Notes: a model not told the origin generated them from the sequence alone. A stretch of DNA of 64,000 nt from Schistosoma haematobium (GCF_000699445.3 NC_067201.1:25249033-25313032), one strand, 5' to 3'; counted from the first letter of the stretch, positions 13,401 through 25,830 are shown. A program made the numbers and translations.

Positions 13401-14745
13401 TGATTTTTTGGGATTTAGATTAGTTCAGGAGAATTGAATTTTTAATTATTTTCTTCCAATAAGTAAAGTAGTACTCCTTTAACAATTTAATACAAGGCGA
13501 AATATGTCTGCAACCTTAGTAGCATTTTCCGCACTTCTGCCTGTAAAACAGTAAATTATATAACTAAATATTAATGAGCCATCTGGATAAAATATACTCA
13601 AGTGGTTTTGCTACAATCACATGTGAATTTCAATAACATGAATATTATCGTTTATAATTTACATCGATGAATGTATGTCGATATTTCAATAACTTGATTG
13701 ACAATGAGTTGATAACAAAATGATACTAGTGTACTGAATGGAGTCATGCTGAGAGAAAACCACTTTATTGTATTATGCAAAGTCACATACTATTTATCAA
13801 ACATGTAGGCCATACATTATATAGCTTATTTCCCCATCTTCCTTTGGTTGTCATTTGCAAACGCCATTGTTCTTCTATTCCTGTCGCTGTTTAAACTGGT
13901 TGAAGTTTTCTTTTTTTCTTCAATACATTCTCATCTTCGGTCCGCATGAATTTTACTTTCATTTCCTGATAATTACTTACCCACACCAGCTGCCCCTGTT
14001 GAAGAAGCATTAACCGTCCATCAGGAATCTCCAACAACATCTCTCCCAGGCAATTCTTTTTTTAATTGTTTCTAGTAGCAGCTCATTCTTTTCATATCTG
14101 CTTCGAATCTCCGTCATAATGTATCCCTTGGTCATTCTATTTTCCGTTTCCCTTCAGGATTCCGATTTGACGTTTGCTTCATGATGCGGTCTGGTGATTC
14201 ATTCAGCACACTGTTACTGATGGTATTCGTTCATTGAACACTGATCGTTTTGCACAGACAATTTTTTTATAAAGTAGTTTTGGGATTTTCAACTCCGCAT
14301 AGTAGAACTGTTTTGATGTTCGTAATAAAGACTCAAAGACTGCTGTTTGCAAATCTTCTAAGGTGAATACATTTTCATATGATTGGCCCTGCTTCCCTGT
14401 CTAGCCCAGTCAGTTGGGTCCAGAACGCAAGTCTCAGCCTCTGAGATATGAATCATTTTATTTCCTTATTTCCACACCAAACGTTCTCCATTCTAGCTCT
14501 ATTCGATCTTCTAAACCTTCTGTTTCCAGGAATTCCACTCTCGATTGATGATTCATACTAATTACATCTGTCGACATCAGCAACCCACACCACACACTTC
14601 CACACATTTGAGCAGTCGTTCTTGCGGTGATTCTGCTCACCGTGCCAGTTTATTCTTTCCTGCAGCCTGTACCAAACTCTCCGTCAAAATTTCGAGTCTG
14701 CGGCACCGATTTACTGGGCCTACTATCAATATGGTTTAATTGATT
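13401..14745. other. Palindrome spacer with LINE relic
   Basis: Mostly AT-rich without recognisable genes. Bases 14030-14200 on the minus strand match the RTE/SR2-like reverse-transcriptase C-terminus seen better at 48316-48735 (remnants of NPEGKRK and EADMKRM). Bases 14395-14455 and 14460-14600 resemble dispersed schistosome repeats, including repeat R in reverse. Confidence 0.5.
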
Positions 14746-15515
14746 TATCACGCTTCATTATCTTACGCTACTCACCAGCAACATTTGGACGTGTTTGGAT
14801 AAGCGATTATCTCTCAAATACAATTCTTACAACTATTATCACACGCATATCAAAGGATATATCATCACATGATTAAAATATTTAAATGTTGATAAATCTA
14901 ACATGGTGAAGTTTTACTCAATGATAACATAATAGTTTGAAGGGTTTACAGATTTAACAATCAGTATTATTATGCTCTGAATGAGATACCGATAGTCATC
15001 ACTAGACCTAAATAAAGTAGATTGAAAGACAAGGTACATGATACTGATATTTAAGGAAATATTAACTATATTAATCACGTATGTACGGGACTAGGTTTTT
15101 TCATTTATCTGTAGTCATTTATCGAACGTCTAAGTAAAATCTGAGATCCACACAGTAAATACTTTAGTTGCAAAATTCCAATCAATCGTCTCAGACTTCA
15201 TTGTTCCTTCATTTTCATTCCAGTCATTCTCTGTTCTCCTTCACTTGTCTTCAATCTTTTTGACGTTCTGCCACCAGGCGTTTCGCTTCCGATTGATGAT
15301 ACATACTACTTATATCTGTAGACATCAATAGCACACCACAGAATCAATAAAGCACTATCATTTATAAGATTTCGTCTATAGAGGTATATCAAAATATTTT
15401 CAACTAAAATTTATACAATAATTCATATAACGGCTAATTCAGTGATTTTATCGACCACTCTATTTTCAATGGTGATCAGTCAATTTTATTTGTAAACAAT
15501 AACAAAAATTGACGA

Positions 15516-15680
15516 AACATGAGTGAATTGGAGCTAGATCACCATGGTAAACCTGGAAGCACTGGACGGCCATTTCCTCTTAATATGGGACTCCTCAGCA
15601 GTACGCATCCACGATCCTGTTTCCAGCGAGACTCGAACCACTGGATTATTAGTCTGGCGCGTGAACGCTTAAACATTGAG
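15516..15680 (-). repeat. SINE family B, right-arm mirror copy
   Basis: Mirror of 8098-8262, apparently identical, with the same CTGAGGA core and degraded stem II. It lies about 415 bp upstream of the right-arm micro-exon gene start. Confidence 0.75.
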
Positions 15681-16052
15681 AATTATATCATTATTATGAT
15701 TTTTGATAAACGTGTGGAATGTGGATTTATGAAAATATGATTCAGAATTTAAATGATTGTATGGGTAACATGGATGACAGTATCTGAAGTGAAATCATTC
15801 ATGAAATAATAAATTTAGGTGTGTTTTGACAAAACTCAGTACTCATAGTCTATTGTCAACATATTGCAGAGGTGAATATCTGTTTTATTCAAATATGAGA
15901 GTACAACATCACTGTACTCTCAATGGTATCTGTCAATCAAAGCATTGTGTGAGATTAAATTATGAAGAAAGCTTACTAAAATGAGACGTTTAGTTTGTCA
16001 CAAGATTCACAGTATACGTGCTATCGCTAACTAAATCTGACTTTTAACAGTG

Positions 16053-16060
16053 TATATAAA
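16053..16060 (+). promoter_or_regulatory. TATA box of right-arm micro-exon gene
   Basis: TATATAAA lies 35 bases upstream of the ATG at 16095, leaving room for a very short 5' UTR. The same box exists in mirror on the left arm at about 7716-7723. Confidence 0.75.
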
Positions 16061-16094
16061 CACAGTTATTCTAACTACTTTAATTTCTACAAAA

Positions 16095-19000
16095 ATGTTT
16101 CTGTTCATTGCATTGATGATAGTTCTTTGTTCATTTTTGCAAAATTCATATGTGGGTAAGTCTCAGACTGATAGTAACTAGTTGTCTCGTTCTTTTGGCA
16201 AACGAACGTACTGAATTACTAGTAATATTAGATAGAGAAAGAAATAATGAAGTGAACATGAATAATTTCGAATTAGCTCTGAAAAATTCCTTTTTATTAT
16301 TACAAAATGTAAACAGGTTGATCTTGATAAGTTTGATGTTAACTTAATTGAAGAAACATTTCAGTGATGAAACTGTTCACTATGTCAGGATTTCTTTACC
16401 AACTACCCACGTCGTATGTCGATTCTCATGAATATATTACTTTCCCTTCATGAGAATATAGAACCACAATCGAACAACATATATTTTGTCACATCTATAG
16501 TGTACAGTAAAAGTGAAAATCAGCCACAAATATGCAAATATTAGTAGAATATAACGTATTTGTATTAGTATAATATGAATAGCTATAGAATGTGAGGTTA
16601 ACAGTTCCACCATAATAAAGGTTGAATAAACCATCTTCAATCATTAATCTACAAATTATTTTTAGAGGTTCATGGGTAAGTAGTTCATGTCAGTTGATTT
16701 CCGAAATAACTACCATTTATGTGCGTATTAATTTTAAGCTCAAATTTGTTCTTGTTTGTTGGGTTATATGCAACTACGTGTAATCTGTAATAAATTCACT
16801 CACATATTCTCACAAAATTAGTCGCAGAATGAAGCTGTAATTTGTTTTCCAATAGAGAAATTACAAAGTACAATCATCGTCAATGTTTCAATGAAGAGAT
16901 AAGAAGACATTACTTTCATTTCAGCAATTATGATTAACCTCAGGAGGTCATCCACAAAATGGCTCACCTTAGTATTTAAAACTACACCGGTAAACTAACT
17001 CATTCATACATCGTGTGCATAATAAAGTATGTATAAAATTCATTTCAAAATATCCATTGAAAAGAAATATTACCGGTACCATCAAATTAGGAATAGACTA
17101 TATCTAGTCCGATCTACATTTCATCATGCAATACGAAAACATCTATTTGTACTAAAATGTCACACAAAATGTATTATTTATTATAAGATAGTTGGAGTAT
17201 GTTTCGGTTTAATGTGAGTTAGTTGTACAAAATTTGATTGGATGTTTGACTTGAAAGTTATTTCGAAATCCATTCGTCTAATATTGTTTTCCATCAGTTG
17301 TGTAAATTGTCAGTGCCATTCGTCTGAATCATCCTACAATTTCTGTACAAATGTTCAGCTGTGACTGATTGTTCATGACTTTGTCACATAATTGTTTCTG
17401 GGATCAGTGTTGAACCATAAATGTACCATAAATGCTTAGTTAATGATCAACTCCCATTTAAAGATGGGTAAATGAGTTCTCCATATTAGAAAGGGAGAAC
17501 TAATATTAGAGGAATAGAATGTTGGAAAATTATGTCACTTCTTTTACTGTTACCTACACTCGAATGTTACAGAGTTTCTTTAAAATTACTCATCATGAGT
17601 TGTGGATTTGTCACAAAATTTCCTTCAGTTATCCATTTCAGACCAAACATCAGCTTTCGAATTACACTAATATTCGCAGTCATACATGACTGAGGAATTT
17701 AGTATCTTGTTTTTGAGTTCACCTTTTGTATCTGCCATCAAATTCAATTCATAATTTATTTCTCAATTAACAAATATAATTATTATTTTGTTAGACAATT
17801 GTCTGTGGCAGGACCGTAAGTATTTTGATGTTCTAATAGTGGTTCCTTGTACAATGACTATTATATGCAGATACAAGTGTATTAGCGTCAATAATTGGAT
17901 AAACATTTACCATGTGAAACATTAATAGCTTACGGTTATATCTATTGCTGAATCACCTATACAAAGATTTCATATGTAAATGTGAACTGGTCAAACTCAG
18001 TTTGCAATACCACATTTGATAATAGGACGAAATACCTGGCATAACATAATCTGTAAACATTGAAAACCCTTTATCGCGTTCAGGTTTTAATAACTTACAA
18101 GTTTGTATAAAACATTAAATTACCAAAATAAGCTCGAATAATACCGTTGAGCGTGAATGGTGTGATTTATTTTGGATTGTTTAGTCACTTCATGAATGAA
18201 TGGTCACTATGACTGCAATTTTATTTTCAACAACGTTTACTATTTATTTTAGTCAAAGGCTGTTTGAACAAGTGGTAAGTTTGTATAGTAGAATTTTATT
18301 GTGTTAATTTAAATCATGAAATGCTTTAGTACAGAAAACTCTGAAATACAAGAACACAATATTTCATTACCATTGTAAAACATTCATTTTACTCATTTGC
18401 TTCTTAGTACATTTCAGAATTGATTTCAACCCCTTATCATTAATCAATTTATTAAACGACTAGATGTCATTCAATCGAAATGCCGTCAGACACGGTTTAG
18501 GTGAATTTAATCAACACTGAATACAAAACGGCTAATTGGGTGTTTTATTCAAATAAATTGGAGAAAACATGTAACTTATAATGGAGAAAATTGTAATTGT
18601 GAGAATCTCAATTAGGAAAACACTTCACTCGATCGTGTGATTTAAGCGTTTTCAAGGGAAATGAGTGAGGAACAATATCATCTATCATGAATAAATAGTT
18701 CATAAATTATCCATGTGCTAGACAAACCGTCCAGACTTTTAATTTATATCCGATTGTCAAGATACTTGATTATTTCCATTGAAGAAGCTTAAATCAGACT
18801 CCTGATTTAAATGTTCATTCATTGAATGTTTTGCAAATATGAACTCAGAGACCAACTATTTTGAATGTGTTAGTTCGAATTCGGACGAACATTCATATTT
18901 AAGTTACGTAATGTCTCGTTTAAATTTAATTTATTTCCTGTTCAGTATAATGCATCAGTAGATCAAGCGAAAGAGGTACGTTCTCTGTCATTTCATACGA

Positions 19001-20617
19001 TCAATCTTGTTTTTCATTGTTTCGAACGATAATTTATATCAATTTGTCGAGATAAATAATTTCTCATATTGAAAAATTTTATCTGTTTAATATTCTGTGT
19101 TAAGTACTGCAGCCTCACACGTATCACCTTTCATGATCACGTTCCTGGTACACATCACTTTTATTGAACACCTAATTTTGCTTCAGTATTCCATCTAGTA
19201 CATACTTAAATTCTGATTAGACTGGTCAATCTTACAATCAGCAGTATCATATGTTCAGATAATGTGGTTTTACAAAACATCGGCAGGTTCTTATTACTGA
19301 TGATTGAAATCGAAACTTCTAGTATAAGTTTGAACTTTAAGGAGACATTAATCTTAATAAAAAATAATCGACTACAACTCAAAATCCAAGATAATAATAC
19401 AAGAAATACGTTGATGAAAAATAATCCAAATACAGACAAACAGTAAACATGGAGTCGTTGACTTCTTATCCAAAATCAACGTTATCAATAAAGTGAAGAG
19501 CAGATCAGTTTTATAATTAGAGCCTTAAGCGAAATCTAATATTTAAGAGTACAGTTATATTGATTCTCCATATTTCATGAATTTCATCATTTGAAGAGAT
19601 TCTAAGGTTCTTCTGGATTCACTTGAACGTAATTTACACTTCTAATTGATTTTGATGAATATCTACTTTTGTAATGTATATTTCTATTATAGAAAAGTGA
19701 TCCAAATAAGGTAAATTGAATTTCATGTTGTTTTGACATTTTGTTGAGATGCTCATAGACACCTTTACAATGATATATGAATACATGAATGGATAAGAAA
19801 TTATGATTTATGTTTAATTTTCCCTCAGTAACTTTTATATTCAGTCACCAAATAAGTACAACAGCACGTGTGAGAACATCATCCGTGGTGTAAAAATCTA
19901 CGAAAATTTCATATGAGAATAAATTCCTTGCAAATTTCAAAGATACTTCATCGTTAAGAAATGTGCCTTATCAAGCTTAATCGTTGAATTCATTTGGTTG
20001 AACATTTTCTACTTTTGATGCAAATCATCTAAAATCGTTCTTTTACAACATTTTATTCATCACTAGGTGATGGTAAGTTGCTTACATTTTAATGACTCTT
20101 GACACTCTTCATGATTTTGCTCCAACTAACAAACAAATTGATCTCAGGTTTAATTTGAGCATATTCAATAGCTGTTAATCATGTTTCAGTATTCAAACCT
20201 TAATCACAAGTTTTAGGACTGGAAAACAAGATATTGTATAAATTTCCCTAAATATGTCCCCAAAACTGACGAATTCTAATGACCGAAATCTTAGAAATAT
20301 ATGAAATGATAAACTAGAGTTAACCGATAAACGTCTATGATATTATTTAAAAATCTCACCTAGTCTTTCTTATACTCAAATGGATAGTTCTTTCCTCCCT
20401 GAGTGTAGTTCCAGCTTGATTTTAGTGCAATTTGCAAATCTTACGTGGAAATTTCAAATTGTTCAGTGTTGAAGCTCTGGGATACATATATCTAATAGGA
20501 TTTCTAGGGGGCTGGAATAAGAATACTTTCGAAATGTTGTTCAGACTACTGCATAATTTCAACAGACTGGAAAGTTGGTTCTCTCACTATTACGTTGGTT
20601 TCAGATATTATAGTTAA
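16095..20617 (+). CDS. Micro-exon gene, right-arm copy (8 exons, secreted protein)
   Basis: Plus-strand exons are E1 16095-16155, E2 16666-16675, E3 17795-17815, E4 18253-18274, E5 18946-18975, E6 19693-19710, E7 20067-20072 and E8 20426-20617 (61, 10, 21, 22, 30, 18, 6 and 192 nt). Donors are mostly GTAAGT; acceptors are T-rich and end in AG. E1 gives a 20-residue signal peptide. E2-E4 read EVH, GQLSVAG, PQRLFEQV; E5 YNASVDQAKE; E6 KSDPNK; E7 VM; E8 a 63-residue tail rich in Leu, Phe and Tyr, starting CNLQILRG and ending YVGFRYYS. Phases run 1,2,2,0,0,0,0, so E3, E5, E6 and E7 can each be skipped without losing frame. This matches schistosome MEG design. Family and function are unknown, and no transcript was available. 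Confidence 0.85.
16985..17245 (+). other. Divergent patch between the two arms (intron 2)
   Basis: Compared with left-arm 6535-6790, this stretch has about 17 substitutions in roughly 250 bp, against a handful in the rest of the arm. It lies in intron 2 of the micro-exon gene. The open frame at 17029-17217 exists only because of these changes and is not considered a gene. Confidence 0.85.
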
Positions 20618-20650
20618 ATAGTTTTACTGACAGCCTAATGTGACTGTGTA

Positions 20651-20656
20651 ATTAAA
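20651..20656 (+). terminator. Candidate poly(A) signal of right-arm micro-exon gene
   Basis: ATTAAA begins 34 bases after the stop codon of E8. It is the commonest variant of AATAAA. The mirror copy serves the left-arm gene at about 3120-3125. Confidence 0.5.
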
Positions 20657-21203
20657 TTCCAGTCTCCGAACAAAAATTTAGACCCAATTCTTTATGTGTA
20701 CTTTCATGAAAATTGAGGCATCTTATACAAACAGGTTTTAACAAACCCCTTATTCTCCACTGAATCACACTTTTTCAATGTTTATAAACATAATCGAGTT
20801 AATTTACATTATTTTTCATTGTATTTAGGCGTATGGAAGGCGTTGAATATACAGAATAACTATTCATTGTTTGACCCAACATTCACCAAAATGACAACTA
20901 AGAACACAGCATCATTTCACTTTTAAAAATTTTTTAAAGTAAAGATTTTGCAACAATAACAGACTTCTTTCTGTGGCCTACTGAAATATAATGACAAGAA
21001 AATAAAGGTAACATACGTTATTTAGTTGAACCTAAGGATTTCGGAATCTTTCCTTGACTTCAGTGATACGAAATTGTGGTAGATAAAATTGCACGATGGA
21101 AATTTACTCGGCAAGTTCACTGTTACCTCATAACATCATAAACTCGTTTTTTTTTGAGAAAGACGTTTAATTAGCCTAATTGCCAAAATGAATCTGATTG
21201 GAG

Positions 21204-23312
21204 GTGTGACCTGGGTTCTCAGTTAGCTACTGCAATATATGATAATAAACAACGTTTGAAGTTACAGATAGTTCTACTCATATTTCTTTATTCAACGCGA
21301 GAGATGAGCGTAGCATTTGTAGATAATGGTTGGTTAACCATAAGCGATTTACAAGACTTCTTACCACTAGTTATCCAGTCATATTTATGGTGATATCTAC
21401 AGTTCACGCTAGATGAGTCATGAAATTATTCATTATAAAAGTTCATGAAATCACGATTACTTAGCGGCAAGATCTCAACCACACTAAATCAATATCCATA
21501 TCACAGACCGACCTTATTTAGATAATTACTGATAAAATCACAATGAATTTGTGTAGTGAACTCGGAAATCTAATAATCTCCAGAAACAAAGTAAACTGAA
21601 AATGTTCTTTTCTTTCCAATTGATATTACCTTAATAATGAAGCATTTCACACACACCTTCTAAATGAAAATTAAATTGAAACAAATTCGGGAAAATCATT
21701 GAATTAGTCCAGAAGTGTGCTAAAATGAAAGTGGACTGATTAACGCATTAGTTCCACTCAGAATCCATCATTCTTTCAGTAGGTAGTCATACAGTGAAAT
21801 CATAATTCTGCCAAGGATATAGAAAACTATTTTGTGTGTGATTTTACAGAATGAACGATTCTCATTAGCCTACTTCTGATTGACTCTCTATGCTTGAAAC
21901 ATTATCGAGAAGTCGTGAAATGATATAAGAGCCATCCAACACTGTAATGAAAGTTAATACGACAAACCACATCTCTAGTGACCATGCAAATAATGAATGG
22001 AACACAAAATTTCTGACAATCACAGCTTTTAAAATTATCAGGTTAACGTTCAAATGTGACTAACGAAACTATCATACAACACGTTCGATTTCCGCGTGTT
22101 AATACATGAAAAGCTGAGCATTAGGTTGGAAGATTCAAAAACTGAAGAAGAATTTTATAAATGAATTTTTGACATCAATCGAGATAATACATCACTACTA
22201 TCATGATGAACTTAGTGTTACTGCGAATTATGTTGGAGCGCACGTCGGATAGTATGCACTTACTGGACTGGCAGTTTAACAGCCTAAACAATTAAACCAC
22301 AAGGTCTAGTAAAGATTCGTATTCTGGCCTCCTTTATTACCTACTCCGATTGAGACATTTGATTTCTAATTTTGCAGCTATTGTGTACAAGTTTAGTCTC
22401 GTCAATGTGGCAACCACAATAATTACTCCCATTTACCAGCAATTTAAATATCGCACGCTTGAAGATGCGGTTTAAGAAAATATTACTACACATTTGAATC
22501 TACTCACTTATTGTATTATTTACAACAAGGAAGGTTTAATGTGGACTGTAGTATCAGTAATTGTGGTAAACAAGGATATTCAAAACGGATATCCAGTTCT
22601 CATAGAAAATAGGATAAGTTAGTTCTATCGAGATTGTTTACACACCTCAATGCAGCTATAAGTTTATATCCAGAGTTCCTAAAGAACGAAGATCAATGAC
22701 AATACTCTTTTGTCTATTATATAACTCAATGTTATCTGTCAAACAAGTGAGATTCAAAAATGTTTACGTAAAAGAAGTGCGCAGTATATTCTGTACGATG
22801 TTGGTTATCTGTTGTAAAACGTACACATTCCCAAGTTCATCCGTTCAGATTTCTATCTCTATTCAGTGCTGAACTTGAGTTTGATTTTAACTGTCAACAC
22901 ATAATACTTACATATATTGTGCTGTTCCGAATGACAACACGGTTAATATTTTAACAAAATACAACACCTAACCAAAAATGGCTTACCATTGCACACGTTT
23001 TTTCAAATATGGAAATATTGCATTGTTCTCTCGACCGTCAACCATAATGAGCTATAAATTACAATGACAGAACTGTTCATAGTATAATTCACTCATCATA
23101 CCACTCCAAGGTATATTCCAGTAAGTAAAATGAAAACAAACTACAAATCAAACCACCAAATATTTACTGACACCACAGTTTTTGTTATCTAACTGACAGT
23201 GATAATTATATCAAAAGCCTCACTACAAAGGTTTACTCTTTATTCTATTTTAATAGATGAAAATGATATCCAGTGGACTGATCCTATTTATCACAAATTT
23301 CATAAGCGGTTA
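21204..23312 (-). repeat. Segments Y' and X' (inverted copy of 49.0-51.7 kb)
   Basis: Read on the minus strand, 23312-22240 match segment X (11.07-13.40 kb, 49.01-50.67 kb) with a deletion, and 22240-22080 match 50640-50800. Bases 21204-21265 match 54390-54445, so most of the outer unit is missing here. The small ORF at 21865-22053 is not conserved in the 50.9 kb copy and is rejected. Confidence 0.7.
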
Positions 23313-24118
23313 GTAGTGGACAAATAACATAGTTATGGGATCCTCTCTTGGTCCGTTACTTGCAGAATGCTTCATGGACAGTTTAGAAAACAACCAACTT
23401 AAAACGATTATAGGAAACATCAACGTGTATAAAAGGTACGTAGATGATATCCCTATCATTTGTGACAACAAATATGACTTGAGTCATATTCTAAAGACAT
23501 TTAATAAATGTCGCCTAGCAAAAAGATGTACACTAGAAGTTGAAAACAAACAAATAAATCACTTCCTTGATATGGAAATGAAAAGAAAACAAGATGGTGC
23601 CGTTAAAAGATCTACCTACGGGATACACTTGCGGAATGGCCAACTATCAAGTTTCCACAGCTGGGTCCCCATCAGTCGAAAAAGAAACTTAATAATAACA
23701 TTCACTACAAGAATACAGAGAATCTGTAGTCCCGAATTCATAAATGAAGAATTGGGACTCTTGAAGGAGAGACTCGATATTCATTGATAAGAACGTAAAA
23801 CCTAAAACACAAATAATTACAGTAGAAAAGAAAACATTATACATTAACATTGACTTCCAGGGTGACACAGCCATATACATCTTAGAGAGGAGAATTTCTG
23901 ATTCTTTAAAACGAACATTCTTCGCAGCAATATCGCGAATAGTATTCTCCAGCCGATCATTGTTCAGCAATAATCTTAAAGATAAAATATCGCATCTTAT
24001 CAACTCAATGTGAATTTGCCAATTTACCTGCTAATGTGGAGATAGGTATATAAGTCATTTGATGCGTACTTTATCCAAAAGAATTCAAGAACATTATCCG
24101 GCGTGGCTAAAACGTGGT
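23313..24118 (+). pseudogene. Penelope-like element, 5'-truncated RT and GIY-YIG relic
   Basis: The open stretch 23335-23787 carries RT motifs MGSSLGPLLAE and YVDD (in RYVDDIPII), then LDMEMKRKQDG, as in Penelope-like reverse transcriptases. After frameshifts, 24028-24118 read CGDRYI...RTLSKRIQEHYPAWLKRG, resembling the GIY-YIG nuclease region. The element is cut at the 5' end where segment X' stops, and at the 3' end by a gypsy LTR at 24119. It belongs to a different Penelope family from the copy at 54.6 kb. Not functional. Confidence 0.75.
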
Positions 24119-25830
24119 TGTGGGGATAGCCACGACGAATTCATTTGGTGAAACGTTTTCGATATAATTTGCATTTATTTTGTCCATTCTCATAGTTTGC
24201 ACATTTAGATATAGTTGATTCTCTTCCGTCATCAAACTCCTTCACACATATCCTTACTGAAATAGACAGATTTACCAGGTGGGCAATAGCATTCCCTACC
24301 AAAGACATATCTGCAGAAACTGTCGCATAAGTATTTCTGGATCGCTGGATATGAAATTGTGGTGTACCATCAATTATCACTACAGACCATGGTCTCCATT
24401 TCCAATCCGTCCTACCTCAGGAATTTATTATATGTTTGGATGTGAACAACACCAAAACAACAGCTTATCATCAAGTAGCGAATGGTCTGTTTGAAAGATT
24501 GCACCACCAACTGGAATGCTCACTGATGTCATAGGCTGATACAACGAGGTGGAGCGACGCAATATCACTTGTGCTCCTTGGAATACGTTCAACAATCAAA
24601 GAAGTTATCGGTTGCATATCAGCTGAACTAGTTTATGGTACAATAGAAAACATTACCAGGACAACTTATCAACACACACACCCAAGTCATTTTGCTAGTC
24701 GCTTATTGCAAACAATCCAACAACTGAAAGCGATGCCTCCACGTAAGCATAGCAGGAGGCAAACCATTTCTATAGATAGAATCAAAACCGGTTTCTGCAA
24801 CGATCAGCTAGACAACAAAATTACTAACATGAACAAACAATCTCTACCATTAATTACTACGAAATCAAAGAAAGATGCAAACTCAATCAGTATTCCTTCA
24901 TGTTTAACACCGCTCAGACAGAATTGTTAAACAGCCTAGGCATTCTATTCATTTTGCACAATAACAAACCAAAACAATCAACCGTTTATATACATGATAC
25001 TCCTAAATTCATTCAGTTTTTTAATAATAAAACCAAAACTGTTTTCATACACAATGTGTATACAATTAGTTAGATTTCTCCAGAAATACTCGTTTTACCA
25101 TTTCTTTTTTGTAAAAACGAAATTGTTACAATAATAAACGACAACTCACTTTTCTTGCGTATGTCGGTTCATCAATAGTTTTGCACCTTATTATTATTAG
25201 CAAACTAAGACATTTTATTTTGACCGCATTTTCATCTTTTTGTTGTTGTTGTCGTCGTTGTGTTTGACAACATCCGTATAACTCTATACACAAACACATG
25301 GTGTATTAATAATGTGCATGTCTAGTTTACATTTAAAAAGAAGTGATTTTCATTTTTTTTCTGTAAAATGTCATTACATACCCATTTTATGTTCCGTTCG
25401 TTGTTATTTTCACATGCATGTAGAATACTTTTCTCACATTTTTGTTACAACCCAGTATTACCTCCGGATACTCTGGGGTGGGGGAGCTATGTGGAGATAG
25501 GCACGACCAATTGATTTTTTAGTCCGTTTTTGATATTATTTGCATTTATTATGTTAATTCTCATAGTTTTTACATTTACCATGAATGTTTGTAAACTTTG
25601 TTTCTGTGCATAACCTTGAACTCACTCTCTCTATCTTTTGTTTCGAATCGCTCATAGCATGATACACACTGCTAACTGCTCGTCAATGCACTGCTACTCG
25701 CACATCTTCCGTTTTCAATTATTTTTTGTTATGATATCTGAACTCTGATATATCTATTATCCACATTTATAGACTACAGCCATATTGCCATTATATAATA
25801 CATCTGATTATATTGCTGGAATCACATCAG
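24119..25830 (+). mobile_element. Deleted Ty3/gypsy element (CsRn1-like) with both LTR starts
   Basis: TGTGGGGATAG at 24119 and TGTGGAGATAG at 25490 begin two related LTR copies; the second follows a purine tract (GGGGTGGGGGAG). The 5' copy keeps only about 100 bp and then jumps to integrase at 24255: IDRFTRWAIAFPTKD with the first catalytic Asp, ITTDHG with the second, and LGIRSTIKE...AELVYGT at 24570-24640. A late SIDRIK motif follows at 24762. Stops and an internal deletion make it dead. The 3' LTR end near 25830 is estimated. Confidence 0.75.

Larger units (their letters stand above)
14746..21203 (-). repeat. Right arm of 6.46 kb inverted repeat
   Basis: Reverse complement of 2575-9031. 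Beyond 14746 inward, about 28 more bases align at roughly 75%. Beyond 21203 outward, similarity to 2550-2574 and to 54400-54445 continues at lower identity. The arm encloses the plus-strand micro-exon gene with 1.35 kb upstream of its ATG and 0.59 kb after its stop. Confidence 0.95.

Noticed and set aside
17029..17217. 62-codon ORF present only in the right arm
   Set aside because: It lies in intron 2 of the micro-exon gene, is created by the divergent patch and has no counterpart in the left arm.
19092..19138. Possible 35-nt exon between CTGCAG and GTACAC
   Set aside because: The acceptor is lost in the 58.1 kb copy and including the exon would not keep the reading frame.
20190..20209. A 20-nt exon before the terminal exon of the micro-exon gene
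   Set aside because: The donor GTTTTA is poor and not conserved. The acceptor at 20424-20425 already gives an open terminal exon in the right phase.
2575..21203. The inverted repeat being a foldback sequencing or assembly artefact
   Set aside because: The arms differ by several substitutions, run-length changes and one dense patch, and have a 5.7 kb non-palindromic spacer. Not fully excluded without long reads.
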